A stretch of DNA of 64,000 bases from a bacterium (lineage in GTDB: Bacteria; Actinomycetota; Acidimicrobiia; Acidimicrobiales; Ilumatobacteraceae), in contig JAPOKO010000005.1 of the NCBI GenBank assembly GCA_029977615.1, positions 44,041 through 108,040 on the forward strand, written 5' to 3'. The translations under genes and the position numbers were made by a program. This document shows, one piece after another, positions 17,992-26,700 of the stretch. How positions within the stretch are numbered: position 1 is the stretch's first letter; the number at the start of each line of letters is the position of its first letter. Under the pieces are notes generated by a model. That model saw only the letters and a list, made by a program, of their open reading frames with translations. It made no database searches and had not been told where the DNA came from.

Positions 17992-19028
17992 TGTTGTTCG
18001 GCTTGCAACATGCTTGCAACGTTGTGGCGATTTACGACACCGATTTCTGTGCCATTGTCATCAACAACACGAATGGCTTCATCGTTGTCGAGCAACATGG
18101 GGATAATCGTTTCAATTCTTGAAGTCGCGCTTACAGTTCGTGCCCCATGTGGAGCAGATCCTGGAACCGTTACCGCGCCAACACTTAGAACCTTGGCACG
18201 TGGAACGTCGTTAACAAATTCGCGTACATATGGTGTTGCGGGGTTGGACACGATTTCTTCTGGAGTTCCTACTTGATCAAATGATCCGTCTTTCATGATC
18301 GCAATGCGATCGCCCAGCCGAAGTGCTTCTGCAAAATCGTGAGTAATGAAGATAATGGTCCGTTGCATCGTCTTTTGTAAACGGATTAACTCATCTTGCA
18401 TCTCTTTGCGAATGAGTGGGTCAAGTGCAGAAAAGGGTTCGTCAAACAACAAGATCTCTGGGTCAACAGCAAGTGCGCGAGCCAGACCTACTCGTTGCTG
18501 CATTCCACCAGAGAGTTGTTGTGGATATCGATCGGCCCAGCCGTCAAGCCCAACAATGTTGAGCACTTCGGTTGCTCGTGCATGACGAGTTGCCTTGTCA
18601 ACTTTTTGAACTTCTAAACCGTAGGCAATGTTGTCAATTACCTTGCGGTGCGGAAACAGTCCGAAGTGTTGGAACACCATGCTTATTTTTCCACGACGAA
18701 CTTCGCGCAGTTGGTCGTCATTCATGGCAAGTAGGTCTTCACCGTTGAGCAAGACTTCGCCGGCCGTCGGTTCAATGAGTCGCGACAGGCATCGAATGAG
18801 CGTTGATTTACCTGAACCACTGAGACCCATCACCACAAATGTCTCGCCGCGCGCAACGCTGAAGGAAACGTCTCGAACGGCAACGGTTTGGTCAATGCTG
18901 GAGATGATGTCTTGTCGCGTTGAACCTGCTTTGGCTAGCGCAATTGCGGGTTCGGGCGAGCCTTGACCAAATACTTTCCAAACATTGCGAACTTCAATTG
19001 CATTGAATGCATCCCCAGACACGCTCAT
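17988..19028 (-). CDS. Betaine-type ABC importer ATP-binding protein (ProV/OpuAA-like)
   Basis: 346 residues. Walker A GLSGSGKST, Q-loop VFQHFGLFPHR, signature LSGGMQQRVGLARAL, Walker B ILLFDEPFSALD and H-loop FITHDF are present, with the extended N-terminal segment (IALAKAGSTRQDI) typical of ProV/OpuAA. The C-terminal 75 residues look like a single shortened CBS-type unit (ETIIPMLLDNDEAIRVVDDNGTEIGVVNRHNV), the element that senses ionic strength in OpuA. It powers uptake through the fused permease and is divergent from its binding protein at 19117. Confidence 0.93.
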   Translation of the reverse strand: MSVSGDAFNAIEVRNVWKVFGQGSPEPAIALAKAGSTRQDIISSIDQTVAVRDVSFSVARGETFVVMGLSGSGKSTLIRCLSRLIEPTAGEVLLNGEDLLAMNDDQLREVRRGKISMVFQHFGLFPHRKVIDNIAYGLEVQKVDKATRHARATEVLNIVGLDGWADRYPQQLSGGMQQRVGLARALAVDPEILLFDEPFSALDPLIRKEMQDELIRLQKTMQRTIIFITHDFAEALRLGDRIAIMKDGSFDQVGTPEEIVSNPATPYVREFVNDVPRAKVLSVGAVTVPGSAPHGARTVSATSRIETIIPMLLDNDEAIRVVDDNGTEIGVVNRHNVASMLQAEQQ

Positions 19029-19067
19029 ACCTTAGTTCCACTCCTATCAATGTCTCCAAGGCTTGGT

Positions 19068-19073
19068 TATGCT
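19068..19073 (+). promoter_or_regulatory. -10 box TATGCT for the betaine-binding lipoprotein gene
   Basis: TATGCT lies about 44 bases upstream of ATG 19117 in the 88-base divergent gap with the ATPase gene. A small GCACC-TTC-GGTGC hairpin and then AAAAGGGGAG follow before the start codon. Confidence 0.4.
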
Positions 19074-19116
19074 GGAAACGCGCACCTTCGGTGCATTCAT
19101 AACAAAAGGGGAGAAC

Positions 19117-20121
19117 ATGCGTTCAAGCAAGAAATTGCTCGTCGTCGGTCTTGTCGCAGTGGGATCGCTCATTGGAGCAGCCTGCGGCGGAATCGACACG
19201 GCATCAGATACCACAGCAGCCGCTACAGACGGTTGTGCAGCACCAGAGGTAAACCTCGATGCAACAGGTACAGAAACCATCAAGATTGCTCGCAACAACT
19301 GGTCGGCTTCGGCAGTTGAAGTGGAAATCGTCAAGCAATTGATCGAAAAGAATCTTGGCAACCCAGTAGAAATCGTTGACATCGACGAGAACGCAATGTT
19401 CGCCGGTATGTCAAGCGGTGATATTGATGCCAGCGTTGAAGTATGGCCATCAGGCGTAGTTGCTGATGAGCAGGCATTCATCGATGATTGCTCAGTCACC
19501 AACATGGGTGATCTTGGCGCAGTTGGCAAAATCGGCTGGTTCGTTTCGGACTATGCGCTTACTCAGTTCCCACAATTGTCCTCGTGGGAAGGTTTGAAGG
19601 ATCCAGAAGTTGCAAAAGCATTTGCTACTGCAGCGACTGGTGACAATGGTCGTTTCCTTGGTATGGACCCATCGTTCAGCCAGTACGACGAAGCAATCAT
19701 TGCCAACCTTGGCCTGCCTTTCCAGGTTCAGTTCTCAGGTTCAGAAGCAGCAACTCAAGCAGAAATTTCGGCTCTTTCAGCGGAGCAGAAACCAGTGTTG
19801 CTTTACTACTGGAGCCCATCGGGTGCAGTAGGCAAGTACAACTTGAAGAACATCGCATTGCCAGCACCAACCGTTGATTGTGCAGTGGATGGAGCAAAGT
19901 GCGATGGTGACTATCCAGAAGATCTGCTCTTCAAGATTGCTTCAACGAAGTTGGCTGCAAAGGATGGAAAGGTATTCAACTTCTTCCAGAAGTTTGCCCT
20001 CACCACCGATGATCAGCTTTCATTCCTTGGACCAGTAGACATTGACAAGGTTGACCCAGCAACGGCTGCAAGCGACTGGATCGCTGCAAACGAAGCAACA
20101 TGGTCAACTTGGTTCAGCTGA
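19117..20121 (+). CDS. Glycine betaine/proline betaine ABC transporter substrate-binding lipoprotein
   Basis: 334 residues from ATG 19117 (AAAAGGGGAG upstream; an upstream in-frame start at 19063 lies within the promoter). Signal peptide with lipobox LIGAAC, then an acidic Thr/Ala-rich linker. The mature part is an OpuAC-type domain: [39 protein letters not shown], and aromatic residues (several Trp) that form the cage for quaternary ammonium groups in this family. It captures betaine (perhaps choline or carnitine) outside the membrane for the divergent ATPase/permease. A strong terminator follows immediately. Confidence 0.9.
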   Translation: MRSSKKLLVVGLVAVGSLIGAACGGIDTASDTTAAATDGCAAPEVNLDATGTETIKIARNNWSASAVEVEIVKQLIEKNLGNPVEIVDIDENAMFAGMSSGDIDASVEVWPSGVVADEQAFIDDCSVTNMGDLGAVGKIGWFVSDYALTQFPQLSSWEGLKDPEVAKAFATAATGDNGRFLGMDPSFSQYDEAIIANLGLPFQVQFSGSEAATQAEISALSAEQKPVLLYYWSPSGAVGKYNLKNIALPAPTVDCAVDGAKCDGDYPEDLLFKIASTKLAAKDGKVFNFFQKFALTTDDQLSFLGPVDIDKVDPATAASDWIAANEATWSTWFS

Positions 20122-20153
20122 TTTAATTCAGAAGTACTTCACAAAAAATGTGA

Positions 20154-20185
20154 AAAAGTGGCGGGGCGAAAGCCCCGCCACTTTT
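20154..20185 (+). terminator. Rho-independent terminator after the betaine-binding protein
   Basis: A perfect 14-base-pair stem closed by a GAAA tetraloop (20168-20171). The GC-rich core is GTGGCGGGGC, with A-run and T-run flanks. It separates the lipoprotein gene from the GMC dehydrogenase and ends only 12 bases before the -10 box of that gene. Confidence 0.9.
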
Positions 20186-20197
20186 GTGTTTCCGTGG

Positions 20198-20203
20198 CAG
20201 AAT
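20198..20203 (+). promoter_or_regulatory. -10 box CAGAAT for the leaderless GMC dehydrogenase
   Basis: CAGAAT keeps the key A and final T of the -10 consensus and ends six bases before GTG 20210. There is no ribosome site, so the transcript probably begins at the GTG. Confidence 0.4.
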
Positions 20204-20209
20204 GAGCGC

Positions 20210-21856
20210 GTGAAAAAGTCTTTTGATTACGTCATTGTTGGTGGTGGTTCGGCTGGTTGTGCTCTCGCTAATCGATTGAGCGAAGATCCGAACAATTCAG
20301 TTCTGGTACTTGAAGCCGGTCGTCCCGATTACTGGTTTGATGTGTTCATTCATATGCCTGCTGCACTGGTGTTTCCTATAGGAAACAAGCTCTATGACTG
20401 GATGTACTCCTCGCAACCAGAACCACATATGAATGGTCGTCGCATTACACATGGTCGAGGAAAGATTCTTGGTGGTTCTTCCAGCATTAACGGAATGATC
20501 TTTCAGCGGGGAAATCCACTTGACTACGAACGTTGGGGAGCCGACCCAGGAATGGGTGAGTGGGATTATGCGCATTGCTTGCCGTACTTCAAGAAAATGG
20601 AGTCGTGTATTGCCGCTGATCCTTCTGACAAGTTCCGTGGAAAATCCGGTCCTTTGCACATGGAGCGCGGAGCAGTAAAGAACCCGTTGTTCGGTGCATT
20701 CTTCAAGGCGGTGAAAGAAGCTGGTCATCCAATTACGCAAGATGTAAACGGATATCAACAAGAAGGTTTTGCGGCATTTGATCGCAATGTGAAGCGTGGT
20801 CGTCGTTACAGCGCAGCACGTGCGTACCTGCACCCCGTGAAGCATCGCAAGAATCTCACAGTGCAGTGTCGGGCATTGGTGACGAAGGTGTTAACCGATG
20901 GCAAAACTGCAACTGGCGTGGAGTACGAGTTGCCATTTGGTCGCAAGCGTTCTGTGCAAGCAAAGGAAGTGATCCTGTGTGGTGGAGCGTTTAACTCGCC
21001 ACAGCTGTTGCAAGTTTCAGGTATTGGAAATAGCGATGAATTGAGCAAGGTGGGAATTACGCCGGTACATCACTTACCAGGGGTAGGTGAAAACCTGCAA
21101 GATCACCTCGAGGTGTATGTGCAGCATTCCTCAACTCAGCCCGTATCACTGAATCCCATGATGAAAATGTGGAGGCGACCGTTCATTGGATTCGCCTGGC
21201 TATTTCGCAAGGGTCCAGGAGCGTCAAATCATTTTGAAGCCGGTGGATTCATTCGCAGTAATAACACAGTGAAGTATCCAAACCTCATGTTCCATTTCTT
21301 GCCAATCGCTGTTCGCTATGACGGAACAGCGCCGGCAAGCGGTCATGGTTACCAGGTTCACATTGGGCCGATGTATTCAAATTCGCGGGGAAGTTTAAAA
21401 GTGACGTCTGGCGACGTTCGTGACAAGCCGGCGTTTACGTTCAATTACCTGTCAACGCAAGAGGACAAGCAGGAATGGATTGAAGCCATTGCTGCTGCTC
21501 GCAAAATTTTGAATCAACCAGCATTCGCACCATTTAGTGGCGGTGAAATTTCACCGGGCCCATCTGTTGCAACAGACGCCGAGGTATTGGACTGGGTGCG
21601 CAAAGACGGTGAGACTGCATACCACCCGTCGTGCACCTGCCGAATGGGCATCGACGAGATGTCGGTAATCGACCCTGCCACCATGCGGGTGAGGGGAATG
21701 CAAGGTCTCCGGGTAGTAGATGCCTCGGTCATGCCATATGTAACGAATGGCAATATTTACGCCCCGGTCATGATGCTTGCTGAAAAGGCTGCAGACATCA
21801 TTTTGGGAAAAACTCCGTTGGCCCCTGAAATTGTCGATTTCTATCGCCACCATTAA
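20210..21856 (+). CDS. betA: GMC oxidoreductase, choline dehydrogenase-like
   Basis: 548 residues from GTG 20210; the open frame extends upstream to 20042 only by crossing the terminator. N-terminal FAD site [25 protein letters not shown] signature [16 protein letters not shown], second signature [15 protein letters not shown], and catalytic region [12 protein letters not shown] with the final [20 protein letters not shown]. BetA oxidises choline to betaine aldehyde and betaine at the membrane. Context beside a betaine importer and betaine-demethylation genes supports choline as substrate, but GMC enzymes are broad and other alcohols are possible. The symbol is therefore tentative. Confidence 0.82.
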   Translation: MKKSFDYVIVGGGSAGCALANRLSEDPNNSVLVLEAGRPDYWFDVFIHMPAALVFPIGNKLYDWMYSSQPEPHMNGRRITHGRGKILGGSSSINGMIFQRGNPLDYERWGADPGMGEWDYAHCLPYFKKMESCIAADPSDKFRGKSGPLHMERGAVKNPLFGAFFKAVKEAGHPITQDVNGYQQEGFAAFDRNVKRGRRYSAARAYLHPVKHRKNLTVQCRALVTKVLTDGKTATGVEYELPFGRKRSVQAKEVILCGGAFNSPQLLQVSGIGNSDELSKVGITPVHHLPGVGENLQDHLEVYVQHSSTQPVSLNPMMKMWRRPFIGFAWLFRKGPGASNHFEAGGFIRSNNTVKYPNLMFHFLPIAVRYDGTAPASGHGYQVHIGPMYSNSRGSLKVTSGDVRDKPAFTFNYLSTQEDKQEWIEAIAAARKILNQPAFAPFSGGEISPGPSVATDAEVLDWVRKDGETAYHPSCTCRMGIDEMSVIDPATMRVRGMQGLRVVDASVMPYVTNGNIYAPVMMLAEKAADIILGKTPLAPEIVDFYRHH

Positions 21857-21911
21857 ATACGACAGATGAATAGGTGGCTGTAAGGCTGCCCTGATAACCT
21901 TTTCCTCGCCG

Positions 21912-21920
21912 TGATATATC
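21912..21920 (+). promoter_or_regulatory. Possible extended -10 promoter (TGATATATC) for the corrinoid operon
   Basis: TGATATATC resembles a TGn-TATATC extended -10, about 30 bases before the corrinoid-protein ATG. Another TGATAACCT lies at 21892-21900. No clear -35. The same TGATATA core occurs on the minus strand at 11699-11705 and 13441-13447. Confidence 0.3.
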
Positions 21921-21948
21921 TCGGCTCCACTCAGTAACGGGAGTACCT

Positions 21949-22668
21949 ATGAGCGATTTTGACGACATTGATCTTGCGAGTCTTTCTAACGAAGACCTTG
22001 TGGCACAGATGCACGACGACTTGTACGACGGTCTTGGCGACGAGATTGTTGAAGGAACCACCATTTTGTTGGACCGCGGTTGGGGCCCGGACAAAGTGTT
22101 ACAGGATGCTCTTGTAGAAGGAATGCGCATCGTTGGTGTTGACTTCCGTGACGGAATTCTGTTTGTGCCAGAAGTGCTTCTTGCTGCGAATGCAATGAAG
22201 GCCGGAATGAACATCCTTCGTCCACTGCTTGCAGAAACTGGTGCTGAGTCAATTGGCAAAGTGGTTGTCGGAACAGTGAAGGGCGACATTCATGACATTG
22301 GCAAAAACTTGGTTGCCATGATGATGGAAGGTGCTGGTTTCGAAGTGATTGACCTCGGAATCAATACCGACGCCGACAAGTTCATTGCAGCGCTCGAAGA
22401 GCATCAGCCAGACATTCTTGGAATGTCGGCATTGCTCACCACAACCATGCCGTACATGAAGGTCGTTGTGGACACCATGAAAGAGCGCGGCATTCGTGAC
22501 AAGTACATCATCTTGGTTGGCGGAGCGCCGTTGAACGAAGAGTTCGGCGCAGCTGTTGGCGCAGATGCTTACTGCCGAGATGCCGCAGTTGCTTCAGAGA
22601 CCGCAAAGACTTTGGTCAACGCACGTCGCGTTCGCACTGCTGAGCCTCCTGGCCCTTCGGTCGCCTGA
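21949..22668 (+). CDS. Corrinoid-binding methyl-carrier protein (MtbC/MtmC-like)
   Basis: 239 residues. An N-terminal helical cap (about 10-100, VPEVLLAANAMKAGMNILRPLL) is followed by a cobalamin-binding Rossmann domain with GDIHDIGKNLVAMM (the D-x-H-x2-G lower-ligand motif), a central GMSALLTTTMPYMK and the GGAPLNEEFGAAVGAD loop. It carries the methyl group on cobalt between the MttB enzymes and the methyl-THF methyltransferase. It is the first gene of a seven-to-ten gene plus-strand run. The N-terminus is acidic (MSDFDDIDLASLSNEDL), in contrast to the basic tails of its partner enzymes. GGGAG precedes the ATG. Confidence 0.93.
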   Translation: MSDFDDIDLASLSNEDLVAQMHDDLYDGLGDEIVEGTTILLDRGWGPDKVLQDALVEGMRIVGVDFRDGILFVPEVLLAANAMKAGMNILRPLLAETGAESIGKVVVGTVKGDIHDIGKNLVAMMMEGAGFEVIDLGINTDADKFIAALEEHQPDILGMSALLTTTMPYMKVVVDTMKERGIRDKYIILVGGAPLNEEFGAAVGADAYCRDAAVASETAKTLVNARRVRTAEPPGPSVA

Positions 22669-22689
22669 TTCGCTACTGGTAACGCGCAC

Positions 22690-23316
22690 ATGTCGGCGGG
22701 CGAGCGTCCACTGATTATTGCGTGTGGTGCACTCGTAAGCGAGTTGCGCGAAGTACTCAAGCGCAATGGTCTTGCCGATGCTGTTGAAGTGCGATACCTG
22801 CCTGCCAATTTGCATAATCGTCCAGAAGGGATCGTTCCTGCATTGCGTGAACATCTAGACGCACGAGGCAACCGAACCACGTTTGTTGGCTACGCCGACT
22901 GCGGAACGGGTGGGCAGATCGACGCCATGTTGTTGGACTACCCGGGTGTTGAGAGAATTTCGGGTGCGCATTGCTACGAGTTCTTTGCAGGTTCGTCGTT
23001 GTTTAATGAAGTGCAGGATGCCGAGCCAGGAACGTTTTACCTCACTGACTTTCTTGCCAAACACTTCCGTGCGTTGGTGTGGGAGGGTCTTGGGCTCGAT
23101 ACGCATCCACAATTGCGCGATATGTACTTTGGCAATTACACAAAAGTGATGTATTTCTCACAAGTCAGCGATGAATCGCTGATCGCAATAGCAAAAGAAG
23201 CTGCAGAAATGTTGGGGCTCAACTTCGAGCATCGACACGTTGGTGTGCAAGGTTTAGAGGCGTCAATTCCCGTAGAGTTTCAATCTGCTGCAAAGAGAAA
23301 TGTGAGTGTGAACTGA
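22690..23316 (+). CDS. DUF1638 domain protein
   Basis: 208 residues, a DUF1638 member by the pattern IIACGALVSEL near the N-terminus, LPANLHNRPEGI, FVGYADCGTGGQID and GAHCYEFFAG. The family has no established function but recurs beside methylamine/betaine corrinoid methyltransferase genes in methanogens and bacteria (my recollection). Conserved Cys residues in IIACGAL, YADCGTGG and GAHCYEF could bind metal or a cofactor. It lies between the corrinoid protein and the PF13769-like gene, overlapping the latter by one base, so it is likely an accessory factor of the corrinoid system. Confidence 0.8.
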   Translation: MSAGERPLIIACGALVSELREVLKRNGLADAVEVRYLPANLHNRPEGIVPALREHLDARGNRTTFVGYADCGTGGQIDAMLLDYPGVERISGAHCYEFFAGSSLFNEVQDAEPGTFYLTDFLAKHFRALVWEGLGLDTHPQLRDMYFGNYTKVMYFSQVSDESLIAIAKEAAEMLGLNFEHRHVGVQGLEASIPVEFQSAAKRNVSVN

Positions 23317-23708
23317 TGGCCCGTGGTGGAAATTCGATAGTCATAATTAAATGGCGTGATATTCCCGCGCAGGTAAATGCGCAGATGGGTCGTGAGCGCT
23401 ATCAAGTTATTTTGGGTGCAAAGTTCCAGCGAGCCATCGACCGCGCGAAGCGCAAGGCAAACATCTACACCGCCGAAGAAGATGTTGCTCAGTGGAGTCG
23501 CGAAACCTTGCCGCTTGAAGGTGACATGGCTCTTGCTGCTCAGTCGGTAGCCGACAGATTGGAAGAAGAGTGGACTCGCCAACGCTTGGGTGTTCTTGCC
23601 TATGCGGGTGGGTTCGAAAAGGATGTTGAGCAACTTACGGTTGCAGCAAAAGATCTCGCTGCACTCGAAGAGCTTGAAGAAGACGAAGAAGAAACTCCGA
23701 ACATTTAA
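23316..23708 (+). CDS. Small PF13769-like 'virulence factor' family protein of corrinoid clusters
   Basis: 130 residues, starting in the stop of the DUF1638 gene (TGATG). IIKWRDIPAQVNAQ and FQRAIDRAKRKAN match my memory of the family labelled 'virulence factor' (PF13769), which often sits beside MttB-type methyltransferases; the name is historical and no virulence role is implied. The last 14 residues are strongly acidic (LEELEEDEEETPNI), a possible docking segment for the basic tails of neighbouring enzymes. No catalytic motif can be named. Confidence 0.65.
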   Translation: MARGGNSIVIIKWRDIPAQVNAQMGRERYQVILGAKFQRAIDRAKRKANIYTAEEDVAQWSRETLPLEGDMALAAQSVADRLEEEWTRQRLGVLAYAGGFEKDVEQLTVAAKDLAALEELEEDEEETPNI

Positions 23709-23734
23709 TAAATATATAGAAACGAGAAACAGTC

Positions 23735-24637
23735 ATGACCCATACCATCCTTTCGTCGCCAACCAAAGAAGTTGTCATTGGTTTCGATCGTCCATTCGTG
23801 ATGATCGGTGAGCGCATCAACCCAACTGGCCGCAAGTTGCTCGCAGAAGAAATGAAAAATGGCGACTTCAGTCGCGTGGAAGCAGACGCAATTGCTCAGG
23901 TAGAAGCCGGAGCTCAGATGTTGGACGTCAATGCTGGTATTCCACTTGCTGACGAGCCTGCATTGCTCGCACGCGCTATTCAGTTGGTTCAGGGAATTAC
24001 TGATGTTCCACTGTCAATTGACTCATCAATCATTGACGCGCTTGAACGCGGACTTTCGGTATACAAAGGCAAGGCCTTGGTCAACTCGGTAACGGGTGAA
24101 GACGAATCATTGGATCGCGTGTTGCCGTTGGTGAAAAAGTATGGCGCTGCGGTGGTAGCAATTTCGAACGATGAGACCGGAATCAGCATGGATCCAAATG
24201 TCCGTTTTGCTGTTGCAAAGAAGATTGTTGAACGTGCAGCAGATCACGGAATCCACTATTCGGATGTTGTGGTTGACCCGTTGGTGATGCCAATCGGTGC
24301 TCTTGGTCAAGCCGGTCAGCAGGCATTCACATTGATTCGTCGTTTGCGCGAAGAGTTGAAAGTGAATACCACGTGCGGCGCTTCAAACGTGAGCTTCGGT
24401 TTGCCAAACCGTAATCAAGTCACTGGAACGTTCCTCAGCATGGCGATGGCTTCTGGAATGACGTCAGCAATCATGAGCCCACTTCACCCAGAGGTGAAGG
24501 CAGCAATCATGGCAGCAGACGTATTGACCGGTAACGACCAGGACTGTGCAGCATGGATTAAGGCAAACCGCGATCCGAATGCTCCAACTGGTGGACGTGG
24601 CGATCGTGAAGGTCGCCGCCGCCGTTCAGCGCAATAG
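23735..24637 (+). CDS. Methyltetrahydrofolate:corrinoid methyltransferase (pterin-binding, AcsE/MtvA-like)
   Basis: 300 residues. A pterin-binding TIM barrel with MIGERINPTGRK, the MLDVNAGIP strand, PLSIDSS, LVNSVTGE, VDPLVMPIG and TCGASNVSFGLPNRN. It exchanges the methyl group between methylcobalamin on the corrinoid protein and THF; in this context it would form methyl-THF for MetF. It covers the folate half-reaction missing from MttB. Odd: the protein continues past the barrel into a basic tail, GGRGDREGRRRRSAQ. Near-adjacent to the reactivator gene, with six bases between them. Confidence 0.92.
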   Translation: MTHTILSSPTKEVVIGFDRPFVMIGERINPTGRKLLAEEMKNGDFSRVEADAIAQVEAGAQMLDVNAGIPLADEPALLARAIQLVQGITDVPLSIDSSIIDALERGLSVYKGKALVNSVTGEDESLDRVLPLVKKYGAAVVAISNDETGISMDPNVRFAVAKKIVERAADHGIHYSDVVVDPLVMPIGALGQAGQQAFTLIRRLREELKVNTTCGASNVSFGLPNRNQVTGTFLSMAMASGMTSAIMSPLHPEVKAAIMAADVLTGNDQDCAAWIKANRDPNAPTGGRGDREGRRRRSAQ

Positions 24638-24643
24638 CCCGTA

Positions 24644-26662
24644 ATGTCGCATCGCATTGTCTTTACGCCGTCTGGTCTAGACGGCACCGTTGAATCCGGA
24701 ACCACGGTGTTGGATGCTGCGCGCAAGCTAGGCGCCGACATCGATTCTGTGTGTGGCGGACGAGGCATTTGCGGTCGTTGTCAAATCACTCCAAGTTTTG
24801 GTTCATTTTCAAAGTGGGGCATTGACGCTGTTGAGTCTTCATTGTCTGAACTTTCTGAGGGTGAAATCAACTACAAAGGCAAGCGCGCACTTGTAGAAGG
24901 AAACCGCCTTGGATGCATGGCCAAAGTGTGTGGTGACATGGTTATTGACGTTCCAGCAATGAGCCAAGTGCACCGTCAAATTGTGCGTAAAGATTTGGAT
25001 TTGGGTGTCATCGTTGTTGACCCAACGTTCAGCCTGTATTACGTAGCGGTTGCACCGTCAGAACTTGGTGATGACGTCACTGCATCGCAGATTATCCGCG
25101 ACGCAATCGCACAGCAGCACAACATTGCGCGTCCAACTATCAGCATTACTGCGCTTTCTCAGGTGAACCGAGCGATTGACAAAGGTGATGGCGGTGCGAC
25201 CATTGCAATTAAGCGTTCTGAAATAGAAGGAGTAGCAGGCAACATCGTCGCTGCATGGCCAGGGTTTGTCGAAACCATCTTTGGAATCGCCATCGACATC
25301 GGTTCAACAACAGTCGCAGGTCACCTTATTGATCTCACAACTGGCGAAGTGATGAGTAGCAGTGGAGTGATGAACCCTCAGATCCGCTTCGGCGAAGACC
25401 TCATGAGCCGCGTGTCGTACGTGATGATGAACAAGGGTGGCGAAAAAGAACTCACCACAGTGATTCGCAACGCAATCAATGACCTCGTTCACGAATTAGC
25501 CGACAAGGCATCAATTACACCAGACAAAATTCTTGAAGTAGTGATGGTTGGAAACCCAATCATGCACCACATTTTGTTAGGTATTGACCCAACGCCACTT
25601 GGTGCAGCGCCATTTGTGTTGGCAACAAGCGAAGCAACGTATGGCGCTGCAGAAGAGCTTGATATTCACTTACCAAATGCTTCGTTCTATGTAGGTCCGT
25701 GCATTGCAGGTCACGTTGGAGCAGACACCGCAGCGGCAATTCTCTCTGAAGGTCCGCATCGAGGCTCAAGCATGCAGTTGCTCATTGACGTTGGAACCAA
25801 TGCCGAAATCGTGCTTGGCGATACTTCGAGGCAGTTTGCTGCTTCATCGCCAACTGGTCCTGCATTCGAAGGCGCACAGCTCAGTTGCGGTCAGCGCGCA
25901 ACAGCTGGTGCAATTGAAAAAGTCCGTATCGATCCAATAACGCTCGAACCACGTTTCCGCGCAATTGGTATTGACATGTGGTCCGATGAACCAGGCTTTT
26001 CTGAAGCAGTGCTGGACACTCCAGTAACTGGCGTGTGTGGATCGGGAATCATCGAAGTAATTGCCGAAATGTACCTGGCGGGAATCATTTCGCAAGACGG
26101 AGTGATTCAAGGTTCGCTCGTGGAAAAGACATCGCGCGTTGTTTCAGATGAGCGAACGTTTTCGTACTTGCTGTATGAAAACGGCGATACAAAATTATTC
26201 ATCACACAAAACGACATTCGCGCCATTCAGTTGGCAAAAGCCGCACTTCGTGCGGGTATCGATTTGCTCGTAGAGCACGCAGGTTCACCAGTAGTACACG
26301 ACATTCGACTTGCCGGTGCTTTCGGTGCGCACATCGACCCAACCTATGCAATGGTGCTTGGCCTGGTACCTGATTGCCCGTTGCCAGGTGTTCGAGCAGT
26401 TGGAAACTCTGCGGGAACGGGTGCGGCAAAAGCCTTGCTCTCGCGCGCGCAACGTCGCGAAATGGAACACACGGTCACGCACGTAACCAAGATTGAGACG
26501 GCAACAGAGCCACGTTTCCAAGACCTCTTTGTGGCAGCGATGGCCTTTCCGCACGCGTATGCGCCAACGCCAAACCTGTCGACTTTGGTCACACTGCCTC
26601 CACGTATAGAAAATTCGGGCGATAGTGCTGGTGGTGGTCAGCGCAGGCGTCGCCGTGCATAA
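24644..26662 (+). CDS. Corrinoid reductive activator (RACo-like, 2Fe-2S + ASKHA ATPase)
   Basis: 672 residues. An N-terminal 2Fe-2S ferredoxin domain has Cys37, Cys43 and Cys46 (CGGRGICGRC) with a fourth ligand at Cys91 (GCMAKVCGD). A long middle region precedes a DUF4445-type ASKHA ATPase domain: FGIAIDIGSTTVAGHLIDL, LLIDVGTNAEIVLG, VTGVCGSGIIEVIAEM. Such proteins use ATP to return inactive Co(II) corrinoid to Co(I), which is essential in an aerobe where the cofactor oxidises often. It ends in GGGQRRRRRA, another Arg-rich tail. This type replaces the 4Fe-4S RamA of methanogens. Confidence 0.93.
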   Translation: MSHRIVFTPSGLDGTVESGTTVLDAARKLGADIDSVCGGRGICGRCQITPSFGSFSKWGIDAVESSLSELSEGEINYKGKRALVEGNRLGCMAKVCGDMVIDVPAMSQVHRQIVRKDLDLGVIVVDPTFSLYYVAVAPSELGDDVTASQIIRDAIAQQHNIARPTISITALSQVNRAIDKGDGGATIAIKRSEIEGVAGNIVAAWPGFVETIFGIAIDIGSTTVAGHLIDLTTGEVMSSSGVMNPQIRFGEDLMSRVSYVMMNKGGEKELTTVIRNAINDLVHELADKASITPDKILEVVMVGNPIMHHILLGIDPTPLGAAPFVLATSEATYGAAEELDIHLPNASFYVGPCIAGHVGADTAAAILSEGPHRGSSMQLLIDVGTNAEIVLGDTSRQFAASSPTGPAFEGAQLSCGQRATAGAIEKVRIDPITLEPRFRAIGIDMWSDEPGFSEAVLDTPVTGVCGSGIIEVIAEMYLAGIISQDGVIQGSLVEKTSRVVSDERTFSYLLYENGDTKLFITQNDIRAIQLAKAALRAGIDLLVEHAGSPVVHDIRLAGAFGAHIDPTYAMVLGLVPDCPLPGVRAVGNSAGTGAAKALLSRAQRREMEHTVTHVTKIETATEPRFQDLFVAAMAFPHAYAPTPNLSTLVTLPPRIENSGDSAGGGQRRRRRA

Positions 26663-26700
26663 ACGGTTCTGCAAGAATAAGTAAGGAATTAGGGGAGAAT

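Noticed and set aside
23316..23708. A role in virulence for the PF13769-like protein
   Set aside because: The family name is historical; the operon context is corrinoid methyl transfer.
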